33,878 bases of DNA from assembly GCA_026713145.1 (NCBI GenBank), contig JAPOPA010000305.1, positions 1 to 33,878 on the forward strand. Reading direction: 5' to 3'. Both the position numbers and the translations under genes were made by a program. Every line of letters starts with the position of its first letter. Position 1 is the stretch's first letter. Origin of the DNA: Chloroflexota bacterium. Its GTDB lineage: Bacteria > Chloroflexota > Dehalococcoidia > Lucifugimonadales > VXLM01. Of the stretch, positions 16,277 through 24,267 are shown piece by piece. Below the pieces are notes generated by a model, which saw only the letters and a list, made by a program, of their open reading frames with translations, made no database searches and was not told where the DNA came from.

Positions 16277-17654
16277 CGGTGCACATAACGGGCACGGCGC
16301 GCTGATGACGCCTAAAGCCGTTGAGGACGACCTCCTCGACAAGGGCAGGCTGCGCGGCTCGACGTTCCGCATAGCGGTGATAGTCTTCGCCGTCCTGTCG
16401 GTTCTGGGGGTCGTCGGGTTCGTGATCCGCCTGGCCGACGGGTTCGGCAACACTCCCGTTTGGGGATACCACGCAGCCCTGTTCGCGTTCATCCTGACGG
16501 CGGCGCAGGGCGCTCCGATGGTGGCCATCGCCCCAAGGATTGCCAACGCCCACTGGCGGCGCTCGATATCCCGCGTCGCCGAACTCTTCAGCCTCGTGGG
16601 TATCGTGAGCTTCGTCATCTACATCCCCGTCGCGTGGGCCCTGCCCAGCATGGAGGACGGCAGGCGAACATTGTGGTTCTACGGTGAGCTCAATATGCCC
16701 GCACACATGCCGGAGATCACGACGACGCTCGTCCTCCTGGCGCTTACGGTCAACGGCCTCTGGCTATTGTGGGTGTCGGCGATGCCCGACTTCGCCATGC
16801 TGCGCGACCGATCGACCGGGAAGAAAAAGGTCTGGTTCAGCCGTCTTGCCCGAGGCTGGGTCGGAACGTCCGGGCAGTGGAACTGGCAAAAGCATCGGCT
16901 GGGCATCCTGGGGGCGTTCTACTTTATGATGCTGGTGACGGCCCACTTCGCATTCAGCTTGGACTTTGGCATGTCGCTGGTGCCCGGCTGGATAGACGCC
17001 CTGTACCCGGCCACACACGCCCACAACTCGCTGCAGGCCGGGGTGGCGATCACGCTAATCACGATGTACGTCTTGTACCGCTTCGGCGGCTACAAGGACT
17101 ACATCAATCTCGACCAATTCTGGGGCTTGGGCAAACTCCTGTTTTCCTTGTCGCTCCTGTGGTTTTGGTTTTGGTTCTCCAGCTTCATCATTTTCTGGTT
17201 CGGCGCGAAGCCTTCCGAGGAGGCGGTGCTCGACCTGCTCTTCGTAGGGCCGTATTTGCCAATATTCTTCATTGTATTCACGTTCGCGTTTCTCGTCCCA
17301 CTGTGGGCGATGATCTGGAACCCGCTGCGGAAGAGTGTGTGGGGGCCCGTCACTATCGCTTGTGGCGTGTTGATCGCGACGTTATTTGACCGAATCCGCG
17401 TCTATGTCGCGGCATTCTCTGTCTCGGAATCGACGAACAAGCACCTGATGGTTGAGATACCCGGCGCCGTGCTGCCCGACGTAGCGGACGTGCTCATATG
17501 GGTGGGCGGCATCTCCGCCTGTATCCTCATCTACATGCTGGGGACGAGGATCATCCCGCCGATAAACATCTGGGAACAGAAGGAAGTATTGCTGTACCGC
17601 ATCCACAAGCCGTTCCACCGGACCGAAGTGCAGGTGCTGGGCAAGCCGGAGTAG
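16239..17654 (+). CDS. actF: ACIII NrfD-like quinone-site membrane subunit (ActF-like)
   Basis: A polytopic protein of up to 471 residues with about ten helices, of the NrfD/PsrC family. Motifs include LWFYGELNMPAHMPEITTTLVLLALTVNGLWLLWVSAMPDFAMLRDR and LLWFWFWFSSFIIFWFGAKPSEE; the latter resembles the helix where ActF differs from ActC. It would sit in the membrane and take part in quinol binding or proton movement. I call it ActF-like because the neighbouring paralogue fits ActC better. If so, it lies before ActC rather than after ActE as in the classical operon. The ATG at 16239 overlaps the Fe-S gene by 38 nt; ATG at 16269 (MNNGAHNGHG) is an equally good start. Confidence 0.8.
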   Translation: MSPPRIPTAHMNNGAHNGHGALMTPKAVEDDLLDKGRLRGSTFRIAVIVFAVLSVLGVVGFVIRLADGFGNTPVWGYHAALFAFILTAAQGAPMVAIAPRIANAHWRRSISRVAELFSLVGIVSFVIYIPVAWALPSMEDGRRTLWFYGELNMPAHMPEITTTLVLLALTVNGLWLLWVSAMPDFAMLRDRSTGKKKVWFSRLARGWVGTSGQWNWQKHRLGILGAFYFMMLVTAHFAFSLDFGMSLVPGWIDALYPATHAHNSLQAGVAITLITMYVLYRFGGYKDYINLDQFWGLGKLLFSLSLLWFWFWFSSFIIFWFGAKPSEEAVLDLLFVGPYLPIFFIVFTFAFLVPLWAMIWNPLRKSVWGPVTIACGVLIATLFDRIRVYVAAFSVSESTNKHLMVEIPGAVLPDVADVLIWVGGISACILIYMLGTRIIPPINIWEQKEVLLYRIHKPFHRTEVQVLGKPE

Positions 17655-17673
17655 CTCGGCAGAACACAGAGCC

Positions 17674-19050
17674 ATGCAAGAACACGTTCAGCTAACACAG
17701 AAACAGATCAACGACGACCTCCTAAGCTCGGTGCTACACACGCCGAGGTGGTGGTGGCCGGCCGTGATCGTCACGGGAATAATCTTCCTGACCGGCATGG
17801 GCGCCTTCGGCTACATGCTCAACCAGGGAGTCGGAGTGACCGGCCTCAACCGCCCCGTGTTCTGGGGCGCTTATATGGTCAACTTCGTGTTCTTCATCGG
17901 CATCAGCCACGCTGGGATCATGATCTCGGCCATCCTGCGGCTCACCCAGGCGGAGTGGCGGCGTCCCGTTACTCGCGCTGCCGAGGTGCTGACGGTCTTC
18001 TCGCTCATGTCCGCGCTGATGGCCGCGCCGCTGGTGCACGTCGGCCGTCCCTGGCGTGCCGATCTGTGGGTATTCCCTTACGACTTCGCGCGCGGCATCT
18101 GGATCAACATCAGGTCCCCGTTCATCTGGGACCCAAGCGCCGTGATGACCTACCTGACGGCGAGTTCGCTGTTCGTCTTCATCGCGCTGATCCCCGACCT
18201 GGCTGTTATACGAGATAGGGCCAGTGGGTATACACGGAAGTTCTACGCGTTGATGGCAATGGGCTGGAGGGGCACGCCACGCCAGTGGAAGCTCCAGGCA
18301 ATCGCCGGAATTCTGCTGTCGGCCTTGGTATTGCCGGTCTTCGTCTCGGTCCACAGCATCGTGTCGTGGGACTTCGCGGTGCAGATCGCGCCGGAAGCGT
18401 GGCACTCGACCATTTTCGCTCCCTATTTCATCATCGGCGCGATCCACTCCGGCGTCTCCGCGGTGGCAACCCTCATGGTCATCATGGTCTGGGTATGGGG
18501 ATGGGACAAGTACCTCAAACCTGATCACCTCGACGCCATCGGGAGGCTGCTCATCATCGTGGCGACGACGTGGTTCTTCTTCTTCTTCCTGGAGTGGGTC
18601 TTCGCGCTCTATACGCTGGAGGACGCCGAGCTTGCGATGCGCGACCTCCAAGTGTTCCAGTGGCCGTGGAGCGGGCTGTTCATCCTGTTCCTCGTAACGG
18701 CCTACTTCATTCCGGTGCCCATGTGGCTGTTCAAGAGCATCCGGCGAAGCTATTTCTGGATGTTCGTTACAACGATCCTGGTCAACATCGGGATGTGGCT
18801 CGAACGCTTCCTCATCATCGTGCCGGGCACGATGAGGCGCGGCGAGTTCATCTTCGACTGGGGCAGCTACCATCCGAGCATCATAGAGATTTTGATGGTG
18901 ATAATGACGTTCGCCTGGGTCGTCCTGGGTATGTTGGTATTCACGAAGCTGTTCCCGCTCATCCCGCTCTTCGACATCAAGGAGGGGATGGTGGGACGCG
19001 ATGAGATACGAATCGGCAGGCGGATAGTACCCGCCTCGATAAGAGAGTAA
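17674..19050 (+). CDS. actC: ACIII NrfD-like quinol-oxidising membrane subunit (ActC-like)
   Basis: A 458-residue NrfD/PsrC family protein with about ten helices. HTPRWWWPAVIVTGIIFLTG at the start, and LVHVGRPWRADLWVFPYDFARGIWINIRSPFIWDPSAVMTYLTASSLFVFIALIPDLAVIRDRAS in the first half, closely follow the conserved ActC pattern. Conserved His and Asp/Glu residues in the first helices (ISHAGIMISA) suit a periplasmic-side quinol site. It starts 20 nt after the other NrfD gene and is followed 15 nt later by actD, the usual actC-actD order. The two NrfD proteins share the fold but not close sequence, so this is not a recent duplication. Confidence 0.88.
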   Translation: MQEHVQLTQKQINDDLLSSVLHTPRWWWPAVIVTGIIFLTGMGAFGYMLNQGVGVTGLNRPVFWGAYMVNFVFFIGISHAGIMISAILRLTQAEWRRPVTRAAEVLTVFSLMSALMAAPLVHVGRPWRADLWVFPYDFARGIWINIRSPFIWDPSAVMTYLTASSLFVFIALIPDLAVIRDRASGYTRKFYALMAMGWRGTPRQWKLQAIAGILLSALVLPVFVSVHSIVSWDFAVQIAPEAWHSTIFAPYFIIGAIHSGVSAVATLMVIMVWVWGWDKYLKPDHLDAIGRLLIIVATTWFFFFFLEWVFALYTLEDAELAMRDLQVFQWPWSGLFILFLVTAYFIPVPMWLFKSIRRSYFWMFVTTILVNIGMWLERFLIIVPGTMRRGEFIFDWGSYHPSIIEILMVIMTFAWVVLGMLVFTKLFPLIPLFDIKEGMVGRDEIRIGRRIVPASIRE

Positions 19051-19064
19051 CGCGAGGTGATGCT

Positions 19065-19589
19065 GTGGCACTGCGAAGCGTCATAGGTCTGTACACGGAT
19101 GAGGACACGGCGGCGAACGCGCTCGACGCGGTAGCGGGCGCTGGCTACGGTCAGGGCGAGTACGAGATACTCACGGGAACGCCATACCCCGAGGGCACGT
19201 TCGGCGAAGAGGAGCCGGTGCACAAGCTCTACAGGTTCCCGCTGATCGGCGCGGCCTGCGGGTTCACGGTCGGCCTGCTGCTCACCACCGCCACCCAGCT
19301 TGCCTACCCGCTGGTCGTCGGCGGCAAGCCGCTGCTGTCGATCCCGCCGATGGCGATCATCATGTACGAAGGGACGATGCTTGGGGCCATTCTCTTCACG
19401 GTCGTTGGGATCATCTTCGAGTCGAGGTTGCCGCGCATGTTCATGGGAGCCTACGACACCCGCATTACCGAGGGCTACATCGGCATCACGATCACGGCGG
19501 ACGAGTCCAAGATGGAACACGCCGAAGAGACGCTTAAGAAAGCCGGGGCCGAGGAAGTCAAGCGGGGCTGGGAGCAGACCGATTTCTAA
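19065..19589 (+). CDS. actD: ACIII subunit ActD (DUF3341)
   Basis: A 174-residue DUF3341 protein. An N-terminal ferredoxin-like alpha/beta part (VIGLYTDEDTAANALDAVAGAGYGQGEYEILTGTPYP) is followed by two transmembrane helices (FPLIGAACGFTVGLLLTTATQLAYPL and MYEGTMLGAILFTVVGIIF). The C-terminal part has the conserved DTRITEGYIGITITAD and a second regulatory-like helix-strand unit (AEETLKKAGAEEVKRG). ActD packs against ActC at the membrane in known complexes. The start is GTG, and the position and length fit the family well. Confidence 0.92.
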   Translation: MALRSVIGLYTDEDTAANALDAVAGAGYGQGEYEILTGTPYPEGTFGEEEPVHKLYRFPLIGAACGFTVGLLLTTATQLAYPLVVGGKPLLSIPPMAIIMYEGTMLGAILFTVVGIIFESRLPRMFMGAYDTRITEGYIGITITADESKMEHAEETLKKAGAEEVKRGWEQTDF

Positions 19590-19628
19590 CTATTCTGAAC
19601 GCTGGACGACACGATAGAGCCAAGATTG

Positions 19629-20255
19629 ATGCATCGAAATTCGCGCCATATTGCAGCAGTTGCCCTCGCGGTGATCATGTCACTGTTTGCCATGGGGTGC
19701 TACAACGCCAAGTCGGGCGACACCGAGGTGTACGGCATAGCCAGGTTCAAGCTGCCCGTGGTCCCGGAGACTGGATCGCACAGGGTGATGGTCTTCTCCG
19801 AGATGCACTACCAGCCCAAGTTCGATTCGCAGGAAGTGCCGCGATTGCTTCCCGCGCAGGGCTCCGTTCCCATAACCGGGCGGGAGCCGCAGTACGATTC
19901 CCTCGACGAGTACAGGGAAGCTGCCATGCCCGAGCAAATTGCTCAGGGGTACGATCGGGCACACGCGGCGGAACTGTATAACGTCAACTGTCAGGTCTGT
20001 CACGGTGTGGGACTGGCCGGTGACGGACTCGTCGTGCCCTTCATGACCCGGGGCGTGGTACCGGCGAATCTCAATAGCGACGCAACTCAGAACTCATCCG
20101 ACGGGGAGTTGTTCGCCTTCATTGGCGAGGGAGGCCGTCAAGGGTACGCCCTCATCGAAGCCGGTCAGCCGTCAAACTCCCCGATGCCCGCTTTCAAGTA
20201 CCTGCTGTCCGAAGAAGAGCGCTGGGCACTGGTCAAGTTCCTCCGGGGCGAGTAA
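19629..20255 (+). CDS. actE: ACIII subunit ActE, lipid-anchored monohaem cytochrome c
   Basis: About 208 residues with a lipoprotein signal ending in the lipobox FAMGC and one CQVCH haem site in a cytochrome c domain (AAELYNVNCQVCHGVGLAGDGLVV). A later Met in SNSPMPAFKYLL is the likely sixth ligand. Upstream, MHYQPKFDSQEVPRLLPAQGSVPI is the short conserved ActE pre-domain. It would hand electrons from ActA to an oxidase or a soluble carrier. I use the ATG at 19629; the ORF track uses TTG three bases earlier. It is the last recognisable ACIII gene; no cox genes follow. Confidence 0.9.
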   Translation: MHRNSRHIAAVALAVIMSLFAMGCYNAKSGDTEVYGIARFKLPVVPETGSHRVMVFSEMHYQPKFDSQEVPRLLPAQGSVPITGREPQYDSLDEYREAAMPEQIAQGYDRAHAAELYNVNCQVCHGVGLAGDGLVVPFMTRGVVPANLNSDATQNSSDGELFAFIGEGGRQGYALIEAGQPSNSPMPAFKYLLSEEERWALVKFLRGE

Positions 20256-20648
20256 GGCTGCATCAGGCGGTTCCTTCCTACGACGAACATCCTCGCTCCC
20301 GCATTCCTTTTGGCCATTTGTGTCATTACCCTGAAAATGCCCCCCAGTCCAATCTCCCGTAGGGGCGATTCGCGAATCGCCCCTGCCGCCACCTTCATGA
20401 CTGGTGGTGGCGGTGGCAACCGACATGAGCGATTCCATGCGTAGCGAGAAATGTAAACTGCTCTTCCGTCATCCTTGGGGCCCATTTGCCTACGAAGCTC
20501 CGCGTCGCTGCGTTCGGAATGACAGATTCTAAAGTTGGGTATAGACCTCCGAACGTCCGCATGAGATACGCCGTTCTGCTATCTTGTAGGCATCCCGTTC
20601 GTTTTCTCAATTAGGGCCTCCTTAAACTCCCGCCCCCAGCGAGTAGCC
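20256..20648. other. 393-nt intergenic stretch with repeat-like sequences
   Basis: No coding sequence is convincing here. It contains a perfect 24-nt palindrome (20361-20384), then an 8-bp hairpin CCGCCACC/GGTGGCGG (20386-20413). After that comes a piece around 20496-20523 (GCTGCGTTCGGAATGACAG) that resembles the ends of short dispersed repeats common in environmental genomes. It separates the ACIII operon from the DUF3179 gene and may contain the operon's transcription end. Confidence 0.6.
20361..20384. repeat. perfect 24-nt palindrome (REP-like)
   Basis: AGGGGCGATTCGCGAATCGCCCCT is its own reverse complement over all 24 bases and is preceded by GT (GTAGGGGCG...). Palindromes of this form occur as dispersed intergenic repeats in several bacterial phyla, from memory. 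Only one copy was seen in this window. Confidence 0.7.
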
Positions 20649-22274
20649 ATGCACATCCCATTCCTATCACGAACCATCTGGGCTGCCTCAACCGCGGCAA
20701 TACTGATCTTCGCGGTCGCCTGCGGTTCGAGCCCTGAGCCTCCGTCGCTTCCGACCGAGGAGGAACTCTCACCCCCGCCTCCCGCTCAGCCCGCCCCCCA
20801 GCAGCCGGTGAATACGCCCACGCCCCGCCCGACTCTCTCCGAGTCGAGCGAAGAGGAACCGACCGTCGTCCCCACAGCTGTGAGCATCAGGGGTTATGAT
20901 TCGGTGCTTCCCATGTCCAAGATATTCCAGGGGATCAGCAGCACCGTGTTCAATGAGTTCTCCCCAAACCCAGCCTTGGCCATCGATGGCATGGAAACGG
21001 CCCGCAATCATGGCGATAAGTCGATGGTCCCCGTCATCGTCTCGCTGATGAGGTTCATCAACAGGCAGGAGGTGTTCGAGAAGGCGGTCCTCACGCTCAA
21101 CGAGCTTACCGGGGAGGACTTCGGAGATACCCCCGCCGCCTGGCCACTGTGGTTCGAGTGGGTTGGCGCGAATCTAGACGACTATCCACCGCCGGACGGA
21201 TACCCTCAACTCAAGCGCCGATTCCTTGCGAGCATCCATCCGGGGTTCGAGCAGTTCCTGCTGGGCTACGAGGACACCTCGCGGATCGAGCCTTTCGAGA
21301 TCGAGTGGGGCGGCGTCGCCCCCGACGGCATACCGCCGTTGGAGTTTCCTCCCAACATCCCTGCGGAAGATGCCGACTACCTCGAGAGCCACGAGCGCGT
21401 CTTCGGAGTGTCGATCAACGGAGAGCACCGGGCATACCCCCTCCGCATCATGAACCCGCACGAGATGGCGAACGACGTGCTAGGCGGCGAGCCGATCTCG
21501 CTTGCCTACTGCACGCTCTGCGGCGCGGGCATCGCGTACAGCGGCAAGTTCGACGGTATCGAGACGACCTTCGGAACGTCCGGCTTCCTGTACCGCAGCA
21601 ACAAGATCATGTATGACCGTGAGACTCTCTCCCTCTGGAACCAGGAGTTGGGACAGCCGGTCATCGGCACCCTTGCCGACAGTGGCATCCAACTGGACTT
21701 CTTCCCCACTCTGCTGACCACGTGGGGCGAGTGGAAAGGCGCGCACCCCGACACGACAGTGCTTTCCCTGGATACCGGTGTGTACCAGCCGGGGCGTTAC
21801 TTCCCGGAGGACAACCCCAACGCCACGTACTACGAATACTTCCATACTCCCGGAACGATGTTCCCCGTCTGGATACGGGATGACAGGCTGGAGGATAAGG
21901 ACGTAGTGCTCGGCGTCAATGTCGGCGATGCTCAAAAGGCGTATCCCGTCCATGTGCTTCAAGTGGAGCGGGTCGTTAACGACACGTTGGGGGAGACCAA
22001 CGTCGTCGTCCTGGCTTCCGAGATATCGCAGGCCGCTATAGCCTACGAGCGCGGCGACAACGAGTTCGCCCGTCTGGAGGACGACACGTCAACTGGCGTG
22101 GCGATGAAGCTTGTCGACCAGAGCGGCCACGTGTGGAACGTCACCGAAGAGGCGCTGGTGAACGCCGCCGACTCCTCAGAAACCCTGCCGCGAATTCCCA
22201 CCCACTCGTCGTTCTGGTTCGGCTGGTTCGCCTTCTACCCGGACACCGAGCTCTACGAGGGTGGTGGGGGATAG
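20649..22274 (+). CDS. DUF3179 domain lipoprotein
   Basis: A 541-residue exported protein. The signal ends in a lipobox-like VACG, followed by a Pro/Glu/Thr-rich linker of about 55 residues. An alpha-helical region with armadillo/HEAT-like character follows (SMVPVIVSLMRFINRQEVFEKAVLTLNEL...). The DUF3179 domain (about residues 245-540) carries GEHRAYPLRIMNPHEMANDVLGGEPISLAYCTLCGAGIAYSG, FGTSGFLYRSNKIMYDRETLSLWNQ and HPDTTVLSLDTGVY. The CTLC pair lies in the segment where the family has CPLC. The function of DUF3179 is not established. It follows actE on the same strand after 393 nt. Confidence 0.9.
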   Translation: MHIPFLSRTIWAASTAAILIFAVACGSSPEPPSLPTEEELSPPPPAQPAPQQPVNTPTPRPTLSESSEEEPTVVPTAVSIRGYDSVLPMSKIFQGISSTVFNEFSPNPALAIDGMETARNHGDKSMVPVIVSLMRFINRQEVFEKAVLTLNELTGEDFGDTPAAWPLWFEWVGANLDDYPPPDGYPQLKRRFLASIHPGFEQFLLGYEDTSRIEPFEIEWGGVAPDGIPPLEFPPNIPAEDADYLESHERVFGVSINGEHRAYPLRIMNPHEMANDVLGGEPISLAYCTLCGAGIAYSGKFDGIETTFGTSGFLYRSNKIMYDRETLSLWNQELGQPVIGTLADSGIQLDFFPTLLTTWGEWKGAHPDTTVLSLDTGVYQPGRYFPEDNPNATYYEYFHTPGTMFPVWIRDDRLEDKDVVLGVNVGDAQKAYPVHVLQVERVVNDTLGETNVVVLASEISQAAIAYERGDNEFARLEDDTSTGVAMKLVDQSGHVWNVTEEALVNAADSSETLPRIPTHSSFWFGWFAFYPDTELYEGGGG

Positions 22275-22331
22275 AGAAGCTGTCCATAACCTCTCGATAC
22301 GGCCCTGCATGAGGGTTACAGGTATATAAGC

Positions 22332-23336
22332 ATGAGGGAACGACAGGGCCGTCGCGAGGGGAGTGAGGAAGGCGCAAGTCCGCCACCGCCGGACCGAGGC
22401 GTCAGGCTTGACTGGGCGGACATGCCCGTGCGCGTGCGTGGCGAGATCGAACAGTGGCTGGGTGGAGCGGTTGTCCGCGCAGTTACCCAGCCCACCGGAT
22501 TTACGCCCGGGGTTGCCGCGCGGCTGACTGTGGATGACGGTAGCCGCGTTTTCGTCAAGGCTGCCGGCCCAGAGCCCAACCCTGATACGGCCGCCATGCA
22601 CCGACGCGAGGCAAGCATTGTGTCTGCTCTGCCGTGTGACGCGCCTGTTCCACGACTGCTGTGGTCCTACGACGAGGGTGAGGGCGGTTGGATCGCGCTG
22701 GTATTCGAGGATGTGGATGGCCGCCACCCAACGCAACCTTGGCAGACTGACGACCTCCATCGCGTGGGCGCGGCCATGGAGGATCTGAGTACGTTCCTGA
22801 CACCGTCACCATTGCCGGCAGCCACTGTCGGAACGGCAGGCTACAATTTCGCATCGAGAGGCTGGCGCCAACTTTGCGACGAACGGCCGTCACGGCTCGA
22901 CCATGTGGATGAGTGGTCGCGCCGTCATTTGCAGACGTTAATTGCGATCGAGGAAACTGTCGACGACGCGCTGGAGGGCAACACCCTGCTGAACAACGAC
23001 ATCCGGGCGGACAACATCCTACTCACGTCGAATCACACATGGTTCGTGGACTGGCCTCATGCAAGCGTAGGCCCGCCTTGGCTCGACGTTGTCGCGTTTG
23101 CTCCCAGCGTGACGATGCAGGGTGGCCCGCCCCCTGAGGAAGTGGTCTCCGCGCACTCCTCATCACACTCCGCCGAAAGCGACGCCATCACAGCGGCCGT
23201 GGTGACGCTGGCCGGTTTCTTCACGCACCGAGCCGCGCAGCCTCCACCGCCCGGCCTGCCCACGGTACGCGCATTCCAGGATGCTCAGGGCGTCGTCGCA
23301 CGGAATTGGGTCGCCCAACGCACGGGACTGTCTTGA
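22332..23336 (+). CDS. aminoglycoside-phosphotransferase-like kinase (APH/choline kinase fold)
   Basis: A 334-residue protein with the APH fold. N-lobe: LTVDDGSRVFVKAAG (ATP-binding Lys) and a Glu in HRREASIVSAL. Catalytic loop: LLNNDIRADNILL, where the Asp and Asn of HxDxxxxN are kept but the first His is Asn. Metal-binding Asp: TWFVDWPHA. The first 30 residues are low complexity. No Shine-Dalgarno is seen; TATATAAG lies directly before the ATG. Relatives phosphorylate small alcohols or sugars, and most are not resistance enzymes. The substrate is unknown. Confidence 0.85.
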   Translation: MRERQGRREGSEEGASPPPPDRGVRLDWADMPVRVRGEIEQWLGGAVVRAVTQPTGFTPGVAARLTVDDGSRVFVKAAGPEPNPDTAAMHRREASIVSALPCDAPVPRLLWSYDEGEGGWIALVFEDVDGRHPTQPWQTDDLHRVGAAMEDLSTFLTPSPLPAATVGTAGYNFASRGWRQLCDERPSRLDHVDEWSRRHLQTLIAIEETVDDALEGNTLLNNDIRADNILLTSNHTWFVDWPHASVGPPWLDVVAFAPSVTMQGGPPPEEVVSAHSSSHSAESDAITAAVVTLAGFFTHRAAQPPPPGLPTVRAFQDAQGVVARNWVAQRTGLS

Positions 23337-23454
23337 GGGTGCGGGGAGGTGCAAGTCAACAAGATTGCGACCGAAACTGTGCAGCCGGACAGAATGGAAG
23401 CGTTGCTATATTTTTCAGCCGTGTAGAAAGCGACAAAACTTCGACAGTGTCCCC

Positions 23455-23766
23455 TCAGCCTCTCAACATCAATGCTTCGTTGGAGGACGCAACCGTGAGC
23501 CGGATTCCCAGTGTGTCTAAGACCTTCATCACGGTGCCGATTCGTGGGTTACGCTCACCGGACAGAGCCTTATAGAGGCTCTCACGGCCAAGCTGAGCTT
23601 CCTCAGCAACTGACGTCATGCCTTTGGCTCTTGCGACGTTGCCGACGGCTTTCATAAAGAACGCAGGATCGGTTTCTTCCAGCGCCACCTGCAAATACTC
23701 AATGATCGTCTCGTCATTAGTGAGAAACTCAGCGCTGTCCCACGGAGCGAAAGTTTCTTTGCTCAT
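23455..23766 (-). CDS. HTH antitoxin of a HigA-like addiction module
   Basis: A 103-residue protein. N-terminal KETFAPWDSAEFLTNDETIIEYLQVALEETDPAFFMKAVGNVARAKGM is typical of the plasmid-addiction antidote family that pairs with RelE-like killer proteins. A helix-turn-helix follows (MTSVAEEAQLGRESLYKALSGERNPRIGTVMKVLDTLGIRL). It should neutralise the toxin encoded just upstream and repress the shared promoter. A GAGGAG ribosome binding site lies before the ATG. The gap to the toxin stop is 9 nt, so the two are cotranscribed in toxin-first order. Confidence 0.9.
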   Translation of the reverse strand: MSKETFAPWDSAEFLTNDETIIEYLQVALEETDPAFFMKAVGNVARAKGMTSVAEEAQLGRESLYKALSGERNPRIGTVMKVLDTLGIRLTVASSNEALMLRG

Positions 23767-23775
23767 GTCATCTCC

Positions 23776-24078
23776 TCAGAGTTCGGTTGCTATCTGTCGG
23801 GCACGTCTTATGTCCAGTTGCTGACTCGATTTGTCACCGCCACATAGCAGGACGATCACGACCTTGCGACGGATAGTGTAATAGACTCGATAGCCCTTGC
23901 CGACATCGATTCGGAGTTCACTGATACCACCGCCGACTGACCTGTGGTCTCCAAGATTTCCCTCCTCGATCCGGTCAATGCGAGCAATGACTCGCGCCTG
24001 GGTTCGTCTGTCCCGTAATCGTTCAAGCCAGCGGGAGAAAGTTTCACTTCTTACAACCTCGTACAGCACAGCCTGCAT
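23776..24078 (-). CDS. RelE/HigB-like addiction module toxin
   Basis: From the ATG at 24078 the protein has 100 residues. The motifs VVRSETFSRWLERLRDRRTQARVIARIDRIEEGNLGDHRSVGGGISELRIDVGKGYRVYY and VVIVLLCGGDKSSQQLDIRRAR are those of the phage-derived Gp49/HigB-type killer family. Members are ribosome-dependent mRNA endonucleases with the RelE fold; conserved Arg, Tyr and Lys residues are kept. The ORF-track start (TTG at 24105) is the -35 hexamer of the promoter, so it is rejected. The -10 hexamer overlaps ATG 24078, so a leaderless start at the GTG three codons later (24069) is also possible. Confidence 0.88.
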   Translation of the reverse strand: MQAVLYEVVRSETFSRWLERLRDRRTQARVIARIDRIEEGNLGDHRSVGGGISELRIDVGKGYRVYYTIRRKVVIVLLCGGDKSSQQLDIRRARQIATEL

Positions 24079-24105
24079 TGTATCCAATTGAATACGGAGC
24101 GTCAA
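24077..24105 (-). promoter_or_regulatory. toxin-antitoxin operon promoter, -10 overlapping the toxin ATG
   Basis: On the minus strand TTGACG (24105-24100), a 17-bp spacer and TACAAT (24082-24077) form a near-consensus promoter. The last two bases of the -10 are the first two of ATG 24078-24076. Transcription would begin about 7 nt downstream, at or beside the in-frame GTG at 24069. Confidence 0.65.
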
Positions 24106-24267
24106 TCGACAAAAATAATCGTCACTCTCGCACGGATCCCGACGCGCTCGAGAAAAACGGTATGGACATCCTTTTACCGTCTAGGGTTGCTGCCCAGACA
24201 GGCGAGAGCGGTTGACCAATTGGTCTTGGTGACCCAGACCGCCCTAACTGGAGAAGGCCAAACGCCC

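Noticed and set aside
13258-19050. Polysulfide/thiosulfate reductase-type complex instead of ACIII
   Set aside because: The pentaheme ActA, DUF3341 ActD, lipid-anchored ActE and two NrfD subunits in one operon fit ACIII, and the Mo-like subunit lacks the Fe-S Cys motif of active reductases.
17734-19071. 445-residue ORF on the minus strand across actC
   Set aside because: It is the exact antisense of a clear NrfD gene and its translation is an unnatural run of His, Asp, Arg and Glu with no domain pattern.
24214-24225. 12-nt palindrome GACCAATTGGTC downstream of the glycosidase-like gene
   Set aside because: Could be an operator, but at this length a single copy after the gene's stop is compatible with chance; no second copy noticed.
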